Of a stretch of DNA of 64,000 nucleotides, positions 1-9,349 are shown in pieces (the first letter of the stretch is position 1; every line of letters begins with the position of its first letter). The DNA comes from Aurantibrevibacter litoralis. Its GTDB lineage: Bacteria; Bacteroidota; Bacteroidia; Flavobacteriales; Flavobacteriaceae. The notes under the pieces were generated by a model. The model had not been told where the DNA came from, made no database searches, and saw nothing but the letters and a program-made list of their open reading frames with translations. The stretch is taken from the NCBI RefSeq assembly GCF_034651555.1, contig NZ_JAYEEQ010000002.1:62001-126000 (forward strand), read 5' to 3'. The position numbers were made by a program, and so were the translations under genes.

Positions 1-1560
1 AGTTGGCAGAAAGAACTCTTAACAAGCCTTAAAAATTCATCTATCAATGTTCATAAAAAGCAGGCTGATAGGTCCCCGGAAGTCCAAATGGTTTTCTGCA
101 TAGATACACGGTCTGAGTTGATTAGGAGGCACGTGGAATCCAAGGGGCCTTACGAGACTTTTGGCTATGCCGGCTTTTTTGGGATTCCAATGGACTATCA
201 AAATCTAAAGACCGGTATTTCGCAAAAATCGTGTCCCCCAATACTAGATTCTTGCTATGCGGTTAATGAAATAGTCAAAAAAGACTATGAGGTTAGAAAG
301 AAGATGTTAGACCGCAAAACTGAGATACATAGCTTTTGGAATTATTTCTTAAAGCGAATGAAAAATATGTTACCCTCTACTTTTGGTTTTGTAGAAGGAG
401 CGGGGTTCTTTTACGCAATCGGCATCCTAATACGAACCCTACTTTACAAAACTTTATATCGCAGGAATAAAAAACAACAAATATCTTTGGAGGAAATTTG
501 TGAACCTTCTATACACATACACAATTCTGAAATTTCTATACCACTTTCAGAAAAGGCGGTCATAGTCAAATCCGCTTTTAAACTTATGGGTTGGAAAAAT
601 TTTGCGCCCTTAGTGGTGTTCGTAGGCCACGGTAGCCAATCTGTCAACAATCCTTTTGGTTCTAGCCTAGACTGCGGAGCATGTGCAGCTAGACCCGGAA
701 GGCATAATGCTAGAATGTTGGCAAAATTGGCTAATGAAACAGAAGTAAGACAACTTCTTTCAAAAGAATTTAACATTCCTATTCCAGAAAGTACTTTTTT
801 TGTGGCTGCCGAGCATAATACTACAACAGATGAAATTTTACTGTTTGATTCTTGTACCCCTCTATCTCATAAAACCCAACTGAAAGCACTTCAAGCAATT
901 TTATATAAAGTGCAACTAACGGCCACTCAAGAAAGATTGGGTGTAAAAAACAAAAGTGTGGCACTTGCCGAAAAAAAAGCAAGTAACTGGGGAGAAACTC
1001 GACCAGAATGGGGGTTGGCCAAAAATGCAAGCTTTATTATTGCCCCTCGGAAATTAACTCGAAAAATTAATCTAAATAGTCGATCCTTCTTACATTCTTA
1101 TAATTGGAAAATGGATAATGATGGTAGCGCATTAGAAGCCATAATGCAAGGCCCTATGGTGGTGACCCAATGGATAAACAACCACTATTATTTTTCGACA
1201 GTGGATAATGAAAAATTTGGTGGAGGAACTAAAACCACACATAACATAACGGGGAAATTTGGTGTAGTACAAGGTAATGGTGGAGATCTTAAAATGGGGC
1301 TTCCTTCTGAATCCTTATACAACAAGTCCGATACTCCTTATCACTTACCCTTACGTTTAACGGTAATCATCCAAGCTCCTACGATACGGGTAAATAAAAT
1401 TTTAGATAAAAACAATACCTTACATTCTCTTATTGCAAATGAATGGCTACACCTAATCATCATGGATCCTGAGAACAAAACGGAAAGTATTTGGAATCCT
1501 TCTCAAAAAGTTATAAAAAAAGACAGAAGTAAAACTTCCTTAGAAGTTCTAACGAACTAG
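1..1560 (+). CDS. dabA: DabA-like inorganic carbon transporter subunit (DUF2309), 5' end outside window
   Basis: The reading frame is open from the first base, so the N-terminal part lies upstream; 519 residues are visible of a family usually 800-1000 long. DabA is the cytoplasmic, carbonic-anhydrase-like subunit that works with the membrane protein DabB in energy-coupled CO2/bicarbonate uptake. Visible zinc-site motifs are CIDTRSE (Cys and Asp, near base 97) and GHGS followed by LDCGAC (His at 628-630 and Cys 15 residues later), the same spacing as in characterised DabA. The partner gene is not seen downstream and, if present, would be upstream. The ATG at 88 is internal, not the start. Family assignment is firm; transported substrate is inferred from the family. 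Confidence 0.9.
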   Translation, partial: SWQKELLTSLKNSSINVHKKQADRSPEVQMVFCIDTRSELIRRHVESKGPYETFGYAGFFGIPMDYQNLKTGISQKSCPPILDSCYAVNEIVKKDYEVRKKMLDRKTEIHSFWNYFLKRMKNMLPSTFGFVEGAGFFYAIGILIRTLLYKTLYRRNKKQQISLEEICEPSIHIHNSEISIPLSEKAVIVKSAFKLMGWKNFAPLVVFVGHGSQSVNNPFGSSLDCGACAARPGRHNARMLAKLANETEVRQLLSKEFNIPIPESTFFVAAEHNTTTDEILLFDSCTPLSHKTQLKALQAILYKVQLTATQERLGVKNKSVALAEKKASNWGETRPEWGLAKNASFIIAPRKLTRKINLNSRSFLHSYNWKMDNDGSALEAIMQGPMVVTQWINNHYYFSTVDNEKFGGGTKTTHNITGKFGVVQGNGGDLKMGLPSESLYNKSDTPYHLPLRLTVIIQAPTIRVNKILDKNNTLHSLIANEWLHLIIMDPENKTESIWNPSQKVIKKDRSKTSLEVLTN

Positions 1561-1729
1561 ATATTAGAAAATCTAATACAAATAAAAAAAGTTTAGTCGT
1601 TAAAAGAATAAAAAATGGAATTATCACTACAAAAAACAATCCCACGGAAATTATAAGCATAATTTTTAATACATTCAGTTATGCTTTTAAGCATTCTTAA
1701 AAAAAGCAAGTGTAATCAACTACAATTTC

Positions 1730-2716
1730 ATGGCTAACAAAAAAATCTTAATAACCCGAAAATTTCCGGAAATAGGAGCTAGATTATTACGGGAAGCAGG
1801 ACTTAGCGTTACAGAATGGGATGAAGAACACCCTATGCCCCATCACTTGTTGGAGTTAAAAGCAAAGGAACACAACGCTATTTTTAGCACCTTATCCGAC
1901 AACTTGAATGCCCAGTTTCTAAAAAATTGCGCTCATTTAGATATCATCTCCCAGTTTGCTGTAGGCTATGACAATATTGATATCCCTGAAGCCACCAAAC
2001 TAGGAATCGCCATTGGCTATACACCCGGAGCCATGAGCAATGCTACAGCAGACACGGCTTTCGGACTCATGATTGCAACTTCGAGAAAAATGTTTTTCAT
2101 GCACAAGTCCATAATGAAAGGCGATTGGGGCTATTTTAAGCCCAATGCACATTTAGGATTAGAACTTAAAGGAAAAACCTTGGGCATTTATGGCCTTGGG
2201 CGCATTGGAATGGAAATGGCCAAACGTTGCAAAGGCGCTTATGATATGGATCTTATATACCACAATCGTACCCGGAACGTAGAAGCGGAAAAACAATTAA
2301 ATGCCCGATATGTGTCTTTTGAAACCTTATTAGCGCAAAGCGATGTTCTTTCTGTACATACTGCCCTAACCGAGGCAACTCGAGGCGTTTTTGATAAAAG
2401 AGCCTTTAGCCTAATGAAACCGAATGCCCTATTTATTAATACTGCCAGAGGTGGTATTCATAATGAACCCGATTTAATTGAAGCCTTGCAACAAGGAACC
2501 ATTTGGGGTGCAGGTTTAGATGTGACAAACCCGGAACCGATGCGTTCAACCAATCCTCTATTACAAATAGAGAATGCCTGTGTTTTGCCGCATATTGGTT
2601 CTGCCACCATAGAAGCCCGAAATGAAATGGCTAGAATGGCCGCAGCCAATATTATTGCATTTTATAGCAACCAGAAAGTGCCGCATATTGTGAATCCCGA
2701 AGTCTTGAAAAACTAA
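1730..2716 (+). CDS. D-isomer-specific 2-hydroxyacid dehydrogenase (glyoxylate/hydroxypyruvate reductase type)
   Basis: A 328-residue cytosolic NAD(P)H-dependent dehydrogenase. The Rossmann motif GLGRIG lies near residue 155, and the catalytic Arg (NTARGG), Glu (TNPEP) and His (PHIGSAT) of the family are all present in order. Length is typical of GhrB/GyaR-like enzymes that reduce glyoxylate or hydroxypyruvate; the exact substrate cannot be read from the sequence. It stands alone after a 169-nt gap from dabA, and its stop codon abuts the 3' end of the convergent RNase P RNA gene. Start ATG follows an A-rich stretch as is usual in Bacteroidota. Confidence 0.88.
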   Translation: MANKKILITRKFPEIGARLLREAGLSVTEWDEEHPMPHHLLELKAKEHNAIFSTLSDNLNAQFLKNCAHLDIISQFAVGYDNIDIPEATKLGIAIGYTPGAMSNATADTAFGLMIATSRKMFFMHKSIMKGDWGYFKPNAHLGLELKGKTLGIYGLGRIGMEMAKRCKGAYDMDLIYHNRTRNVEAEKQLNARYVSFETLLAQSDVLSVHTALTEATRGVFDKRAFSLMKPNALFINTARGGIHNEPDLIEALQQGTIWGAGLDVTNPEPMRSTNPLLQIENACVLPHIGSATIEARNEMARMAAANIIAFYSNQKVPHIVNPEVLKN

Positions 2717-3078
2717 AAAGCAGGTCTGTAAGCCGGATTCTGTCGAGCCTTATCATTTATCTGGGATAGTTGTTACCACCTACCTCTAACCGCCTACCCT
2801 TCAGCTCGGACGTGCAGCCCTTTTCCGAAATCTCCAATTAAAATTGGGTTTGGAACACTGATTTACATGGCGTTGCACCGTATAGAGTTTACCTGATTTC
2901 ACTACAGCATTACCTGTACATTCTTTCTGTTGCACTTGTCCTATCTGCCAGATTCTGAGACATGCTCGGTACCTGTAAGACGACGGGTATTACCCGCTAT
3001 ACTGCACTTTGGTGTCCGGACTTTCCTCCACAGCCTACATAAAATTTCGGTTGCAGCGATAAGGCGACCTGCTTCTTG
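2717..3078 (-). ncRNA. rnpB: RNase P RNA (M1-type, bacterial class A)
   Basis: Read on the minus strand, the 5' side has the conserved block GGAGGAAAGUCCGGACACC (about 3036-3018) and the 3' side has AGAAUCCGGCUUAC (about 2743-2730), the two strands of the P4 core. The ends pair as helix P1: AAGCAGGUC near 3074-3066 with GACCUGCUU near 2727-2719. Total length about 360 nt fits the bacterial class A RNA, the catalytic component that trims tRNA 5' leaders. Any ORF crossing this region is spurious. A U-rich run right after P1 (about 2719-2706) could help terminate it inside the end of the convergent dehydrogenase gene. Confidence 0.95.
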
Positions 3079-3151
3079 CAAAAGTACGCCAATTGTTGAT
3101 AAAAATTTCTTTAAAATAGGTTAAATGAACTTCTTAATGGGATGCTATTTT

Positions 3152-3159
3152 TATATTTG
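3152..3159 (+). promoter_or_regulatory. Candidate -7 promoter element for dnaX
   Basis: TATATTTG is a perfect match to the Bacteroidota -7 consensus TAnnTTTG and sits 47 nt before the dnaX start, between the divergent rnpB and dnaX. No exact TTG was found at the -33 spacing, so this is a one-box match. Confidence 0.4.
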
Positions 3160-3206
3160 TAGGCAACACAGCGACAGTTTTACTTGTCCGTACTAAATAG
3201 AGCCTT

Positions 3207-5042
3207 GTGGAACCCTTTGTAGTATCTGCCTTAAAATACAGACCTCAAACATTTACCGATGTAGTGGGGCAACAGGCTATAACAAATACGCTGCTCAATG
3301 CCATTGAACACAACCATTTGGCTCAGGCACTCCTTTTTTGTGGGCCTCGAGGCGTGGGAAAAACAACCTGTGCTCGTATTTTGGCAAAAAAAATAAATCA
3401 GGATGGGCAAGAACATCCGGAAGAAGATTTTGCGTTCAACATCTTCGAATTGGATGCGGCTTCTAACAATTCCGTAGACGATATACGAAGTCTTACAGAT
3501 CAGGTGCGGATACCGCCCCAAGTTGGCAAGTATAAGGTGTACATTATAGACGAGGTGCATATGCTTTCGGCCGCGGCGTTTAATGCCTTTTTAAAAACGT
3601 TGGAAGAACCGCCCAAGCATGCCATTTTTATCTTGGCAACGACAGAGAAACACAAGATTATACCTACCATTCTCTCCCGATGTCAAATATTCGACTTTAA
3701 ACGTATTACAGTAAAAGATGCTGCCGAGTATTTAAAGTATATTGCAGAAAACCAAGGTATTGAAGCGGAAGAAGCAGCACTTCATATCATTGCCCAAAAA
3801 GCAGACGGTGCCATGAGGGATGCGCTTTCTATCTTTGATCGTGTGGTGAGTTACTCCGGAACAAAACTTACCCGAAAAGCAGTAACCGAAAACCTCAATG
3901 TACTGGATTATGACACCTATTTTGAGACCACCAACCTTATCCTAGCCAATGATATTCCCGCCCTGTTTCTACTGTTAAACGAGACCTTGGCAAAAGGTTT
4001 TGACGGTCACCATTTTATAACAGGACTTGCAAGCCATTTTAGAGATTTAATGGTGTGCCAATACAAGGACACCATTAGCTTACTAGAGGTAGGCAGTGAA
4101 ACTCAAAACACTTATTTAGAGCAGGCCGCTAAAACATCGGCCGAATTTTTATTAAAGGCTCTCGACATTGCTAACGACTGCGATTTAAAGTATAAAACCA
4201 GTAAAAATCAACGGTTACTTGTAGAGTTAACCTTAATGAAATTAGCCTCTCTCACCTTTGAGGGAGAAAAAAAAAACCCTAAACCTATAGGGCGTTATCA
4301 GGGCAATACCGAGTTTATTATTCCTGCCTCTCATTACAAAATACCGTCGGCGACAAAATCTTCGGTTTCTCAAAAAGCGAGTACAGGGGGTAACGGGGTA
4401 CCAAAAAACGATACCTACCTTTCAAAAGAAAATCGTATTCCGGAAAATGTGACGGTTCCTCTTATATCCCATGCGGAAAAGCCAATCCCGAGTGCGTCGC
4501 CAAAAGTAACGAATAGCGAAGCACTACCTCACAAAGAAAAAAATACCCCGGTACAACATCCCAATATGCCCGTAGCACACCAACGTATATCAGGTTTATC
4601 ATTGTCGAGTTTAAAGGCTAAAAAAGAACATCATCTCAGTAAAATAGAGGTCATCGTTGAGGAGGACAATCTTCCAAATTCCCCTTTTTCAGAAGTGGAT
4701 ATGCAGCATTATTGGGCGGAGTTTGTAGAAAAATTAGAAACTGACGGAAGAAAAATATTAGCCTCGAACCTGCACGCAGATGTTCCGAAATTGCTTGACA
4801 AAACCACGATCTGGATCGAATTGCCCAACAGCACTATGAAGAAAGAAGTGGAACGGGAGCACCACGATCTCATGGTATTTTTAAAAGAAAAACTGCATAA
4901 TCATTTCCTAAAATTAAAGATTAGCGTAAACGAGGAAACGATGCAAAAATATGCGTTTACACCTGAAGAAAAATATCAGAAATTGCGCGAAATGAATCCA
5001 AATATCGATGTATTAAAAAAAGAATTTGATCTTGATCTTTAA
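3207..5042 (+). CDS. dnaX: DNA polymerase III subunit gamma/tau
   Basis: Clamp-loader ATPase of the replicative polymerase, 611 residues from a GTG start chosen because the family begins right at the conserved FVVSALKYRPQTF segment. Walker A GPRGVGKT is at residues 46-53, Walker B DEVHML at 115-120, and the SRC arginine-finger motif near 160. The four zinc-binding cysteines that follow Walker A in proteobacterial DnaX are absent between residues 60 and 85. A low-complexity linker (about 370-510) precedes a C-terminal domain that is presumably tau-like and polymerase-contacting. miaE starts 12 nt after the stop, suggesting one transcript. Confidence 0.95.
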   Translation: MEPFVVSALKYRPQTFTDVVGQQAITNTLLNAIEHNHLAQALLFCGPRGVGKTTCARILAKKINQDGQEHPEEDFAFNIFELDAASNNSVDDIRSLTDQVRIPPQVGKYKVYIIDEVHMLSAAAFNAFLKTLEEPPKHAIFILATTEKHKIIPTILSRCQIFDFKRITVKDAAEYLKYIAENQGIEAEEAALHIIAQKADGAMRDALSIFDRVVSYSGTKLTRKAVTENLNVLDYDTYFETTNLILANDIPALFLLLNETLAKGFDGHHFITGLASHFRDLMVCQYKDTISLLEVGSETQNTYLEQAAKTSAEFLLKALDIANDCDLKYKTSKNQRLLVELTLMKLASLTFEGEKKNPKPIGRYQGNTEFIIPASHYKIPSATKSSVSQKASTGGNGVPKNDTYLSKENRIPENVTVPLISHAEKPIPSASPKVTNSEALPHKEKNTPVQHPNMPVAHQRISGLSLSSLKAKKEHHLSKIEVIVEEDNLPNSPFSEVDMQHYWAEFVEKLETDGRKILASNLHADVPKLLDKTTIWIELPNSTMKKEVEREHHDLMVFLKEKLHNHFLKLKISVNEETMQKYAFTPEEKYQKLREMNPNIDVLKKEFDLDL

Positions 5043-5054
5043 CTCTAAAAACAA

Positions 5055-5636
5055 ATGCTAGGCCTTAAACTACCTACCGATCCGCGATGGATAAACATTG
5101 TGGAAAAAAATGTAAATGAGATTCTGACAGATCATGCCTATTGTGAGCAAAAGGCCGCTAGCACCGCTATTTCACTTATTGTAAGTTTTCCGGAGTATCC
5201 GGATTTGGTAGAAGAAATGATTGCGTTGGCACGGGAAGAAATGGGTCATTTTAAAATGGTACACGACCGTATTTTGGCCCGCGGCAAACGCTTAGGACGA
5301 GATCGCAAAGACGAATATGTAGTGTCTCTTCTAAAGTTTTTCCCAAAAGGTGGTAGCAGAACCACACAGCTCGTGCATCGCCTATTGTACGCAGCACTTA
5401 TTGAGGCACGAAGTTGTGAGCGATTTCGTTTGCTTTCTGAAGAATTACAAGATAGGGAGTTGGCTGATTTTTACCATAAATTGATGATAAGCGAAGCCAG
5501 TCATTATACGCTTTTTCTAAAGTTTGCAAGACAATACGGAGATCGGGACGATGTAGATGCCAAATGGCAAGCGCTTTTAACCTTTGAAGCCAACATTATG
5601 AAAGACTTAGGTAAAAAAGAAAGTATTCATGGGTAG
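5055..5636 (+). CDS. miaE: tRNA-(ms2io6A)-hydroxylase-like diiron enzyme
   Basis: A 193-residue ferritin-like four-helix protein of the MiaE family, which hydroxylates the isopentenyl side chain of ms2i6A at position 37 of tRNAs reading U-starting codons. Diiron ligands are visible in order: Glu in YCEQKA, the ExxH pair in REEMGHF, Glu in IEARSCE, and a second ExxH pair in ISEASHY. It follows dnaX by 12 nt on the same strand and ends 38 nt from the convergent ppx. The modified tRNA substrate is taken from the family, not shown here. Confidence 0.85.
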   Translation: MLGLKLPTDPRWINIVEKNVNEILTDHAYCEQKAASTAISLIVSFPEYPDLVEEMIALAREEMGHFKMVHDRILARGKRLGRDRKDEYVVSLLKFFPKGGSRTTQLVHRLLYAALIEARSCERFRLLSEELQDRELADFYHKLMISEASHYTLFLKFARQYGDRDDVDAKWQALLTFEANIMKDLGKKESIHG

Positions 5637-5674
5637 CTATTCTAGGTCGATACTAAAAAAGATAGCACAACGAC

Positions 5675-6562
5675 CTATTTTCCGGTAAAATACAATGCCT
5701 TAATTATGCCATCTGAAAGTCCAATTTTAGGTACGTGTATTTTTTTAGCCCCGCTCCATTTTGCAGCTAAAACATAGATTTTAGTGGCCGGAATAATCAC
5801 GTCTGCTCTATCCGGATTAAGACCGAGCTCGGATACCCGCTGATTATACGTTAATCCTTCTAAAAATTGCAATTGTCCCTTAAGCCATGCGTGGGTTAAT
5901 GGCTCCCCCAATTTTCTACCAGACATTTTATGCAGTTTATTAATGTTTCCTCCCGAACCAATAATCGAAATTTCGGGTAAATTTTGGGTGTATTCCTTTA
6001 TCCAATGTTCCAGATTAATCCAGTTGCGCTGCTCTACCCCTTCATTTAGTAATCTTACGGTGCCAATTTTTGCCGATTTACTGGCAATCAACCTACCTCT
6101 AGAAAAAATAGTAAACTCCGTGCTACCGCCGCCCACATCAATATACAAATACGAATGCTCCTTTTGCAACAATTCCCTCAAGTCGAACGAAGCAATAATT
6201 TCGGCTTCCATTCTCCCATCAATGATTTCTACCTCGATCGCTGCTTCGTTTTTAATGCGGGCTATGATTTCCAGACCGTTATTGGCTTCCCTAAGCGCCG
6301 AAGTTGCACAGGCTCTAAACTTCTCTACTCCATGTACCTCAATTAACAACTTAAAGGCTTTCATGGTATCTATAATGCGCTTGGTATTGCGTTCCGAAAT
6401 TTCCCCGATAGTGAACGAATCTTCTCCCAAACGCACCGGAACCCTTACGAGGCTACTTTTTCTGAACCGTACCGGCTTGTTTTTCTCTTCTATCACATTA
6501 TGTGTTAACAGCCGTATGGCATTAGAGCCGATGTCTATGGCTGCAAACTTCCTTATTTTCAA
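5675..6562 (-). CDS. ppx: Ppx/GppA-type exopolyphosphatase
   Basis: A 295-residue member of the ASKHA phosphatase fold that removes terminal phosphate from polyphosphate or from pppGpp. The phosphate-1 motif AIDIGSNAIRLL is at the N-terminus, phosphate-2 DVGGGSTEF near residue 142, and a GSGGN motif near 203. It lacks the C-terminal HD domain of the long E. coli Ppx/GppA proteins, which is common for the short ~300-residue form. It is the last gene of the run sixA-ppk-ppx (58 nt after ppk), so a role in polyphosphate turnover is the natural reading; pppGpp activity cannot be excluded. Confidence 0.87.
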   Translation of the reverse strand: MKIRKFAAIDIGSNAIRLLTHNVIEEKNKPVRFRKSSLVRVPVRLGEDSFTIGEISERNTKRIIDTMKAFKLLIEVHGVEKFRACATSALREANNGLEIIARIKNEAAIEVEIIDGRMEAEIIASFDLRELLQKEHSYLYIDVGGGSTEFTIFSRGRLIASKSAKIGTVRLLNEGVEQRNWINLEHWIKEYTQNLPEISIIGSGGNINKLHKMSGRKLGEPLTHAWLKGQLQFLEGLTYNQRVSELGLNPDRADVIIPATKIYVLAAKWSGAKKIHVPKIGLSDGIIKALYFTGK

Positions 6563-6620
6563 TGGTCTAAACTTTAGTTTCGTTCTTTGTTCCGTAAAAA
6601 ATTGTCCACAAATTAGTGCC

Positions 6621-8702
6621 CTACGCTTCTAGCTTGGCCTTGTAATACTCATAAATTTGAAACTGAGATCGCACTTTCGGATTATGATCCTGTCGGTACG
6701 CATTATCCTGCTTGTCGGAAAATACCCTAGCCTTTACGTTATCTTTCCAAGTAAGCTCAAAAACATCGATCAATTCTTGCTTTATGTCTTCATCGTATAT
6801 AGGACAGCCTACCTCTACGCGGTAATCCAAATTTCGGGTCATCCAATCTGCGGAGGAAATATACACTTTTGGCGCACCATCATTACAGAAAATAAAAACC
6901 CTAGGGTGTTCCAAGAATTTGTCTACAATACTAATAGCCTCAATGTTTTCACTCATTCCTTTCACACCCGGTACCAAACAACAGATACCCCTTATAATAA
7001 GTTGTATTTTCACCCCGGCATTGCTAGCTTCATATAACTTATCGACCATTTTATATGAAGTAAAGCTGTTCATTTTAATTTTGATATAAGCCTGCTTTCC
7101 GGCTTTGGCATTTTTAATTTCTTGATTGATTAATTTTTTAAACACGCTTTTGGTGTAATGCGGGGATACAACAAGGTGTTTGTATTTATTGATTTTATAT
7201 GTAGTTTCAAAAAAATCGAACACTTTTCCCAGTTCCCTTAAAATATTTTCATTGGCAGTAAATAAGGTATAATCGGTATAAATTCTGGCGGTAGACTCAT
7301 TAAAATTCCCCGTACTTATAAACCCATACCGTTTTAGCCCACCCAATTCTTCACGCTCTATAAGGCAAATTTTGCTATGGACTTTTAGCCCTCTAACACC
7401 AAAAATGAGTTTCACGCCCTCCGCTTGTAACTGTTCTGCGTATTGTATATTGGCCTGCTCATCAAAACGAGCCTGTAGTTCTATCTGCACCGTAACATGT
7501 TTTCCGTTTTTTACCGCATTGATTAGGGAGGCTGCGATTTGGGAGTTGTCTGCCAATCGGTAGACGGTTATTTTTATAGTGCGCACTTTGGGGTCTAGTG
7601 CCGCCTCTCTCAAAAATTTTATGACATAATAAAACGTTTGATACGGGGTGTATTGCATATAGTCCTTTTTGGCTACACATTCAAAAATACTTCCGTCCAT
7701 GCTTAATCCCTTTACCGGAAGCGGATCTATTTTAGCATATAATAGATCTTGCCGCCCCAAACTTGGAAATCCCATATAGTCTCTTCGATTATGGTAGCGC
7801 CCTCCAGGAATTACACTATCGGTATCTGTAATATCCATTTTCTCTTTTAAGAAACGTAGGGTATCTTTGCCAATGGCCTTGTCATACACAAAACGTACCG
7901 GGTCACTTATTTGTCTGTGCTCTACGCTGGTCGATATTTTTTCGATAAAACTCTTACTGAGATCATTGTCCATATCCAACTCCGCATCACGAGTAATTTT
8001 TATCATATGAGCCGAAATGGATTGATACTCGAACATATTGAAAATACTATCCAAATTAAATCGGATTAAATCATCGAGCAACATAATATAATTTTTGTTA
8101 TGCTCTACAGGCAATACCACAAAGCGATCTATACCCTTGGGAATTTCAATTAAGGCGTACCGTATTTCCCTTTTCCGACTCATGCTGTTCGGATCTTTTT
8201 TCAGCATCATTCGAATGGCTAAATAGGCGGCAGTATCATTTAGCATGGGAAAATCTGCCAAATCATTTAAAATGATAGTCATGAGCACAGGGCTAACTTT
8301 CTGCCTAAAATATGTTTTTATAAATTCTTCCTGATTCGTTTTAACTTCACGCTCATTGATCATGAAGATATTTTTCTTTTCGAGCTCCTTCTCGATCGTC
8401 CCCAGGATGGTTAAACTGTCGGCCTGCTGCTTAATAACCACCTTTGTGATCTGATCTAGCAATTCTTTGGCTATCTCGCCACCCAATACACTTTTTCCTT
8501 GTTTTCCGGCCTCTACGATGCGTTTTACCGTGGCATAGCGCACCTTAAAAAACTCGTCTAAATTGTTAGAAAATATACCTAAAAAACGGAGTCGTTCTAT
8601 TAAAGGCACATTTTTATCTGCACTTTCTTGCATGACCCTTTCATTGAACTGCAGCCAGCTGATTTCCCTGTTGATATATTGATATTTTGTTTTGTGCATC
8701 AT
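6621..8702 (-). CDS. ppk1: Polyphosphate kinase 1
   Basis: Makes inorganic polyphosphate from ATP through a phosphohistidine intermediate. The 693-residue protein has the N-terminal YINREISWLQFNERV segment and NNLDEFFKVRYATVKR typical of PPK1, then two PLD-like kinase domains; the catalytic His is in GLKVHSKICLIE. I place the start at 8702 because ATG there overlaps the sixA stop as ATGATG (ATGA overlap) and the conserved family N-terminus begins just after; a longer in-frame reading to 8759 lies wholly within sixA. Translational coupling to sixA is likely. Confidence 0.94.
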   Translation of the reverse strand: MMHKTKYQYINREISWLQFNERVMQESADKNVPLIERLRFLGIFSNNLDEFFKVRYATVKRIVEAGKQGKSVLGGEIAKELLDQITKVVIKQQADSLTILGTIEKELEKKNIFMINEREVKTNQEEFIKTYFRQKVSPVLMTIILNDLADFPMLNDTAAYLAIRMMLKKDPNSMSRKREIRYALIEIPKGIDRFVVLPVEHNKNYIMLLDDLIRFNLDSIFNMFEYQSISAHMIKITRDAELDMDNDLSKSFIEKISTSVEHRQISDPVRFVYDKAIGKDTLRFLKEKMDITDTDSVIPGGRYHNRRDYMGFPSLGRQDLLYAKIDPLPVKGLSMDGSIFECVAKKDYMQYTPYQTFYYVIKFLREAALDPKVRTIKITVYRLADNSQIAASLINAVKNGKHVTVQIELQARFDEQANIQYAEQLQAEGVKLIFGVRGLKVHSKICLIEREELGGLKRYGFISTGNFNESTARIYTDYTLFTANENILRELGKVFDFFETTYKINKYKHLVVSPHYTKSVFKKLINQEIKNAKAGKQAYIKIKMNSFTSYKMVDKLYEASNAGVKIQLIIRGICCLVPGVKGMSENIEAISIVDKFLEHPRVFIFCNDGAPKVYISSADWMTRNLDYRVEVGCPIYDEDIKQELIDVFELTWKDNVKARVFSDKQDNAYRQDHNPKVRSQFQIYEYYKAKLEA

Positions 8703-9184
8703 CTTAATTGTTTTGGAAATAAAGTGGTTGTAGTGCTGCCCTGACCTATGGATTTCCAATGGTCAACTTCGAAATTAATTTGTACTAGGCCGGCAGTAGA
8801 CACATTTTCTATGGGGGTATTTCCCCATAAATTGGCCAATTCGGTAAAGGCATGGTTGTGACCAAAAAGCATTACCGTATTTTTAGTATTGTCCAAATTT
8901 TTAACAAAATGACGTACACGCTCTCCCGAAAAATCGTATAACGCTTCTGCAACAGAAAAGGAAGTATATGAAAAGTTAAGTACGCGCATAAAGATCATGC
9001 TTGTCATTAGGGCTCTTGCTGCCGGACTGGAATAGACCGCATCCGTTTTAGTGCTTTGTAGGTGAAATCTTTGAGCCACAAGATAGGCATCCTTTATTCC
9101 GCTTTCTGCCAGTGGACGATCTACATCATCTACCAGATAATCCCAAGTAGATTTGGCATGTCGTACGAGTATAATCGTTTTCAT
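8699..9184 (-). CDS. sixA: SixA-like histidine phosphatase
   Basis: A 161-residue histidine-phosphatase (phosphoglycerate mutase fold) protein. The catalytic motif VRHAKS is at residues 7-12 and the second histidine motif FGHNHAF lies near residue 109. SixA in E. coli dephosphorylates phosphohistidine on signalling or phosphotransfer proteins. Here it is the first gene of an operon with ppk1, whose enzyme uses phosphohistidine, and overlaps it by 4 nt; a link to polyphosphate metabolism is an inference from that context. Upstream, an ACACCGGTGT palindrome at about 9240-9249 could be an operator but is unproven. Confidence 0.85.
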   Translation of the reverse strand: MKTIILVRHAKSTWDYLVDDVDRPLAESGIKDAYLVAQRFHLQSTKTDAVYSSPAARALMTSMIFMRVLNFSYTSFSVAEALYDFSGERVRHFVKNLDNTKNTVMLFGHNHAFTELANLWGNTPIENVSTAGLVQINFEVDHWKSIGQGSTTTTLFPKQLR

Positions 9185-9349
9185 GTATTTATATTTATTA
9201 TTATTAAATCGATCTCCTGAAACGCCCTATGACAATCATACACCGGTGTGTCACTATTTTACATGGGCATTTCATCTATACAATTTGTTATAAAGCATTG
9301 ATAATTGGTGTAGCCAACTTTTAAAAACGATGGTAAGTCTGGCAAACGA

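Noticed and set aside
2930..3124. ORF on the plus strand overlapping rnpB
   Set aside because: Lies across the RNase P RNA core on the opposite strand.
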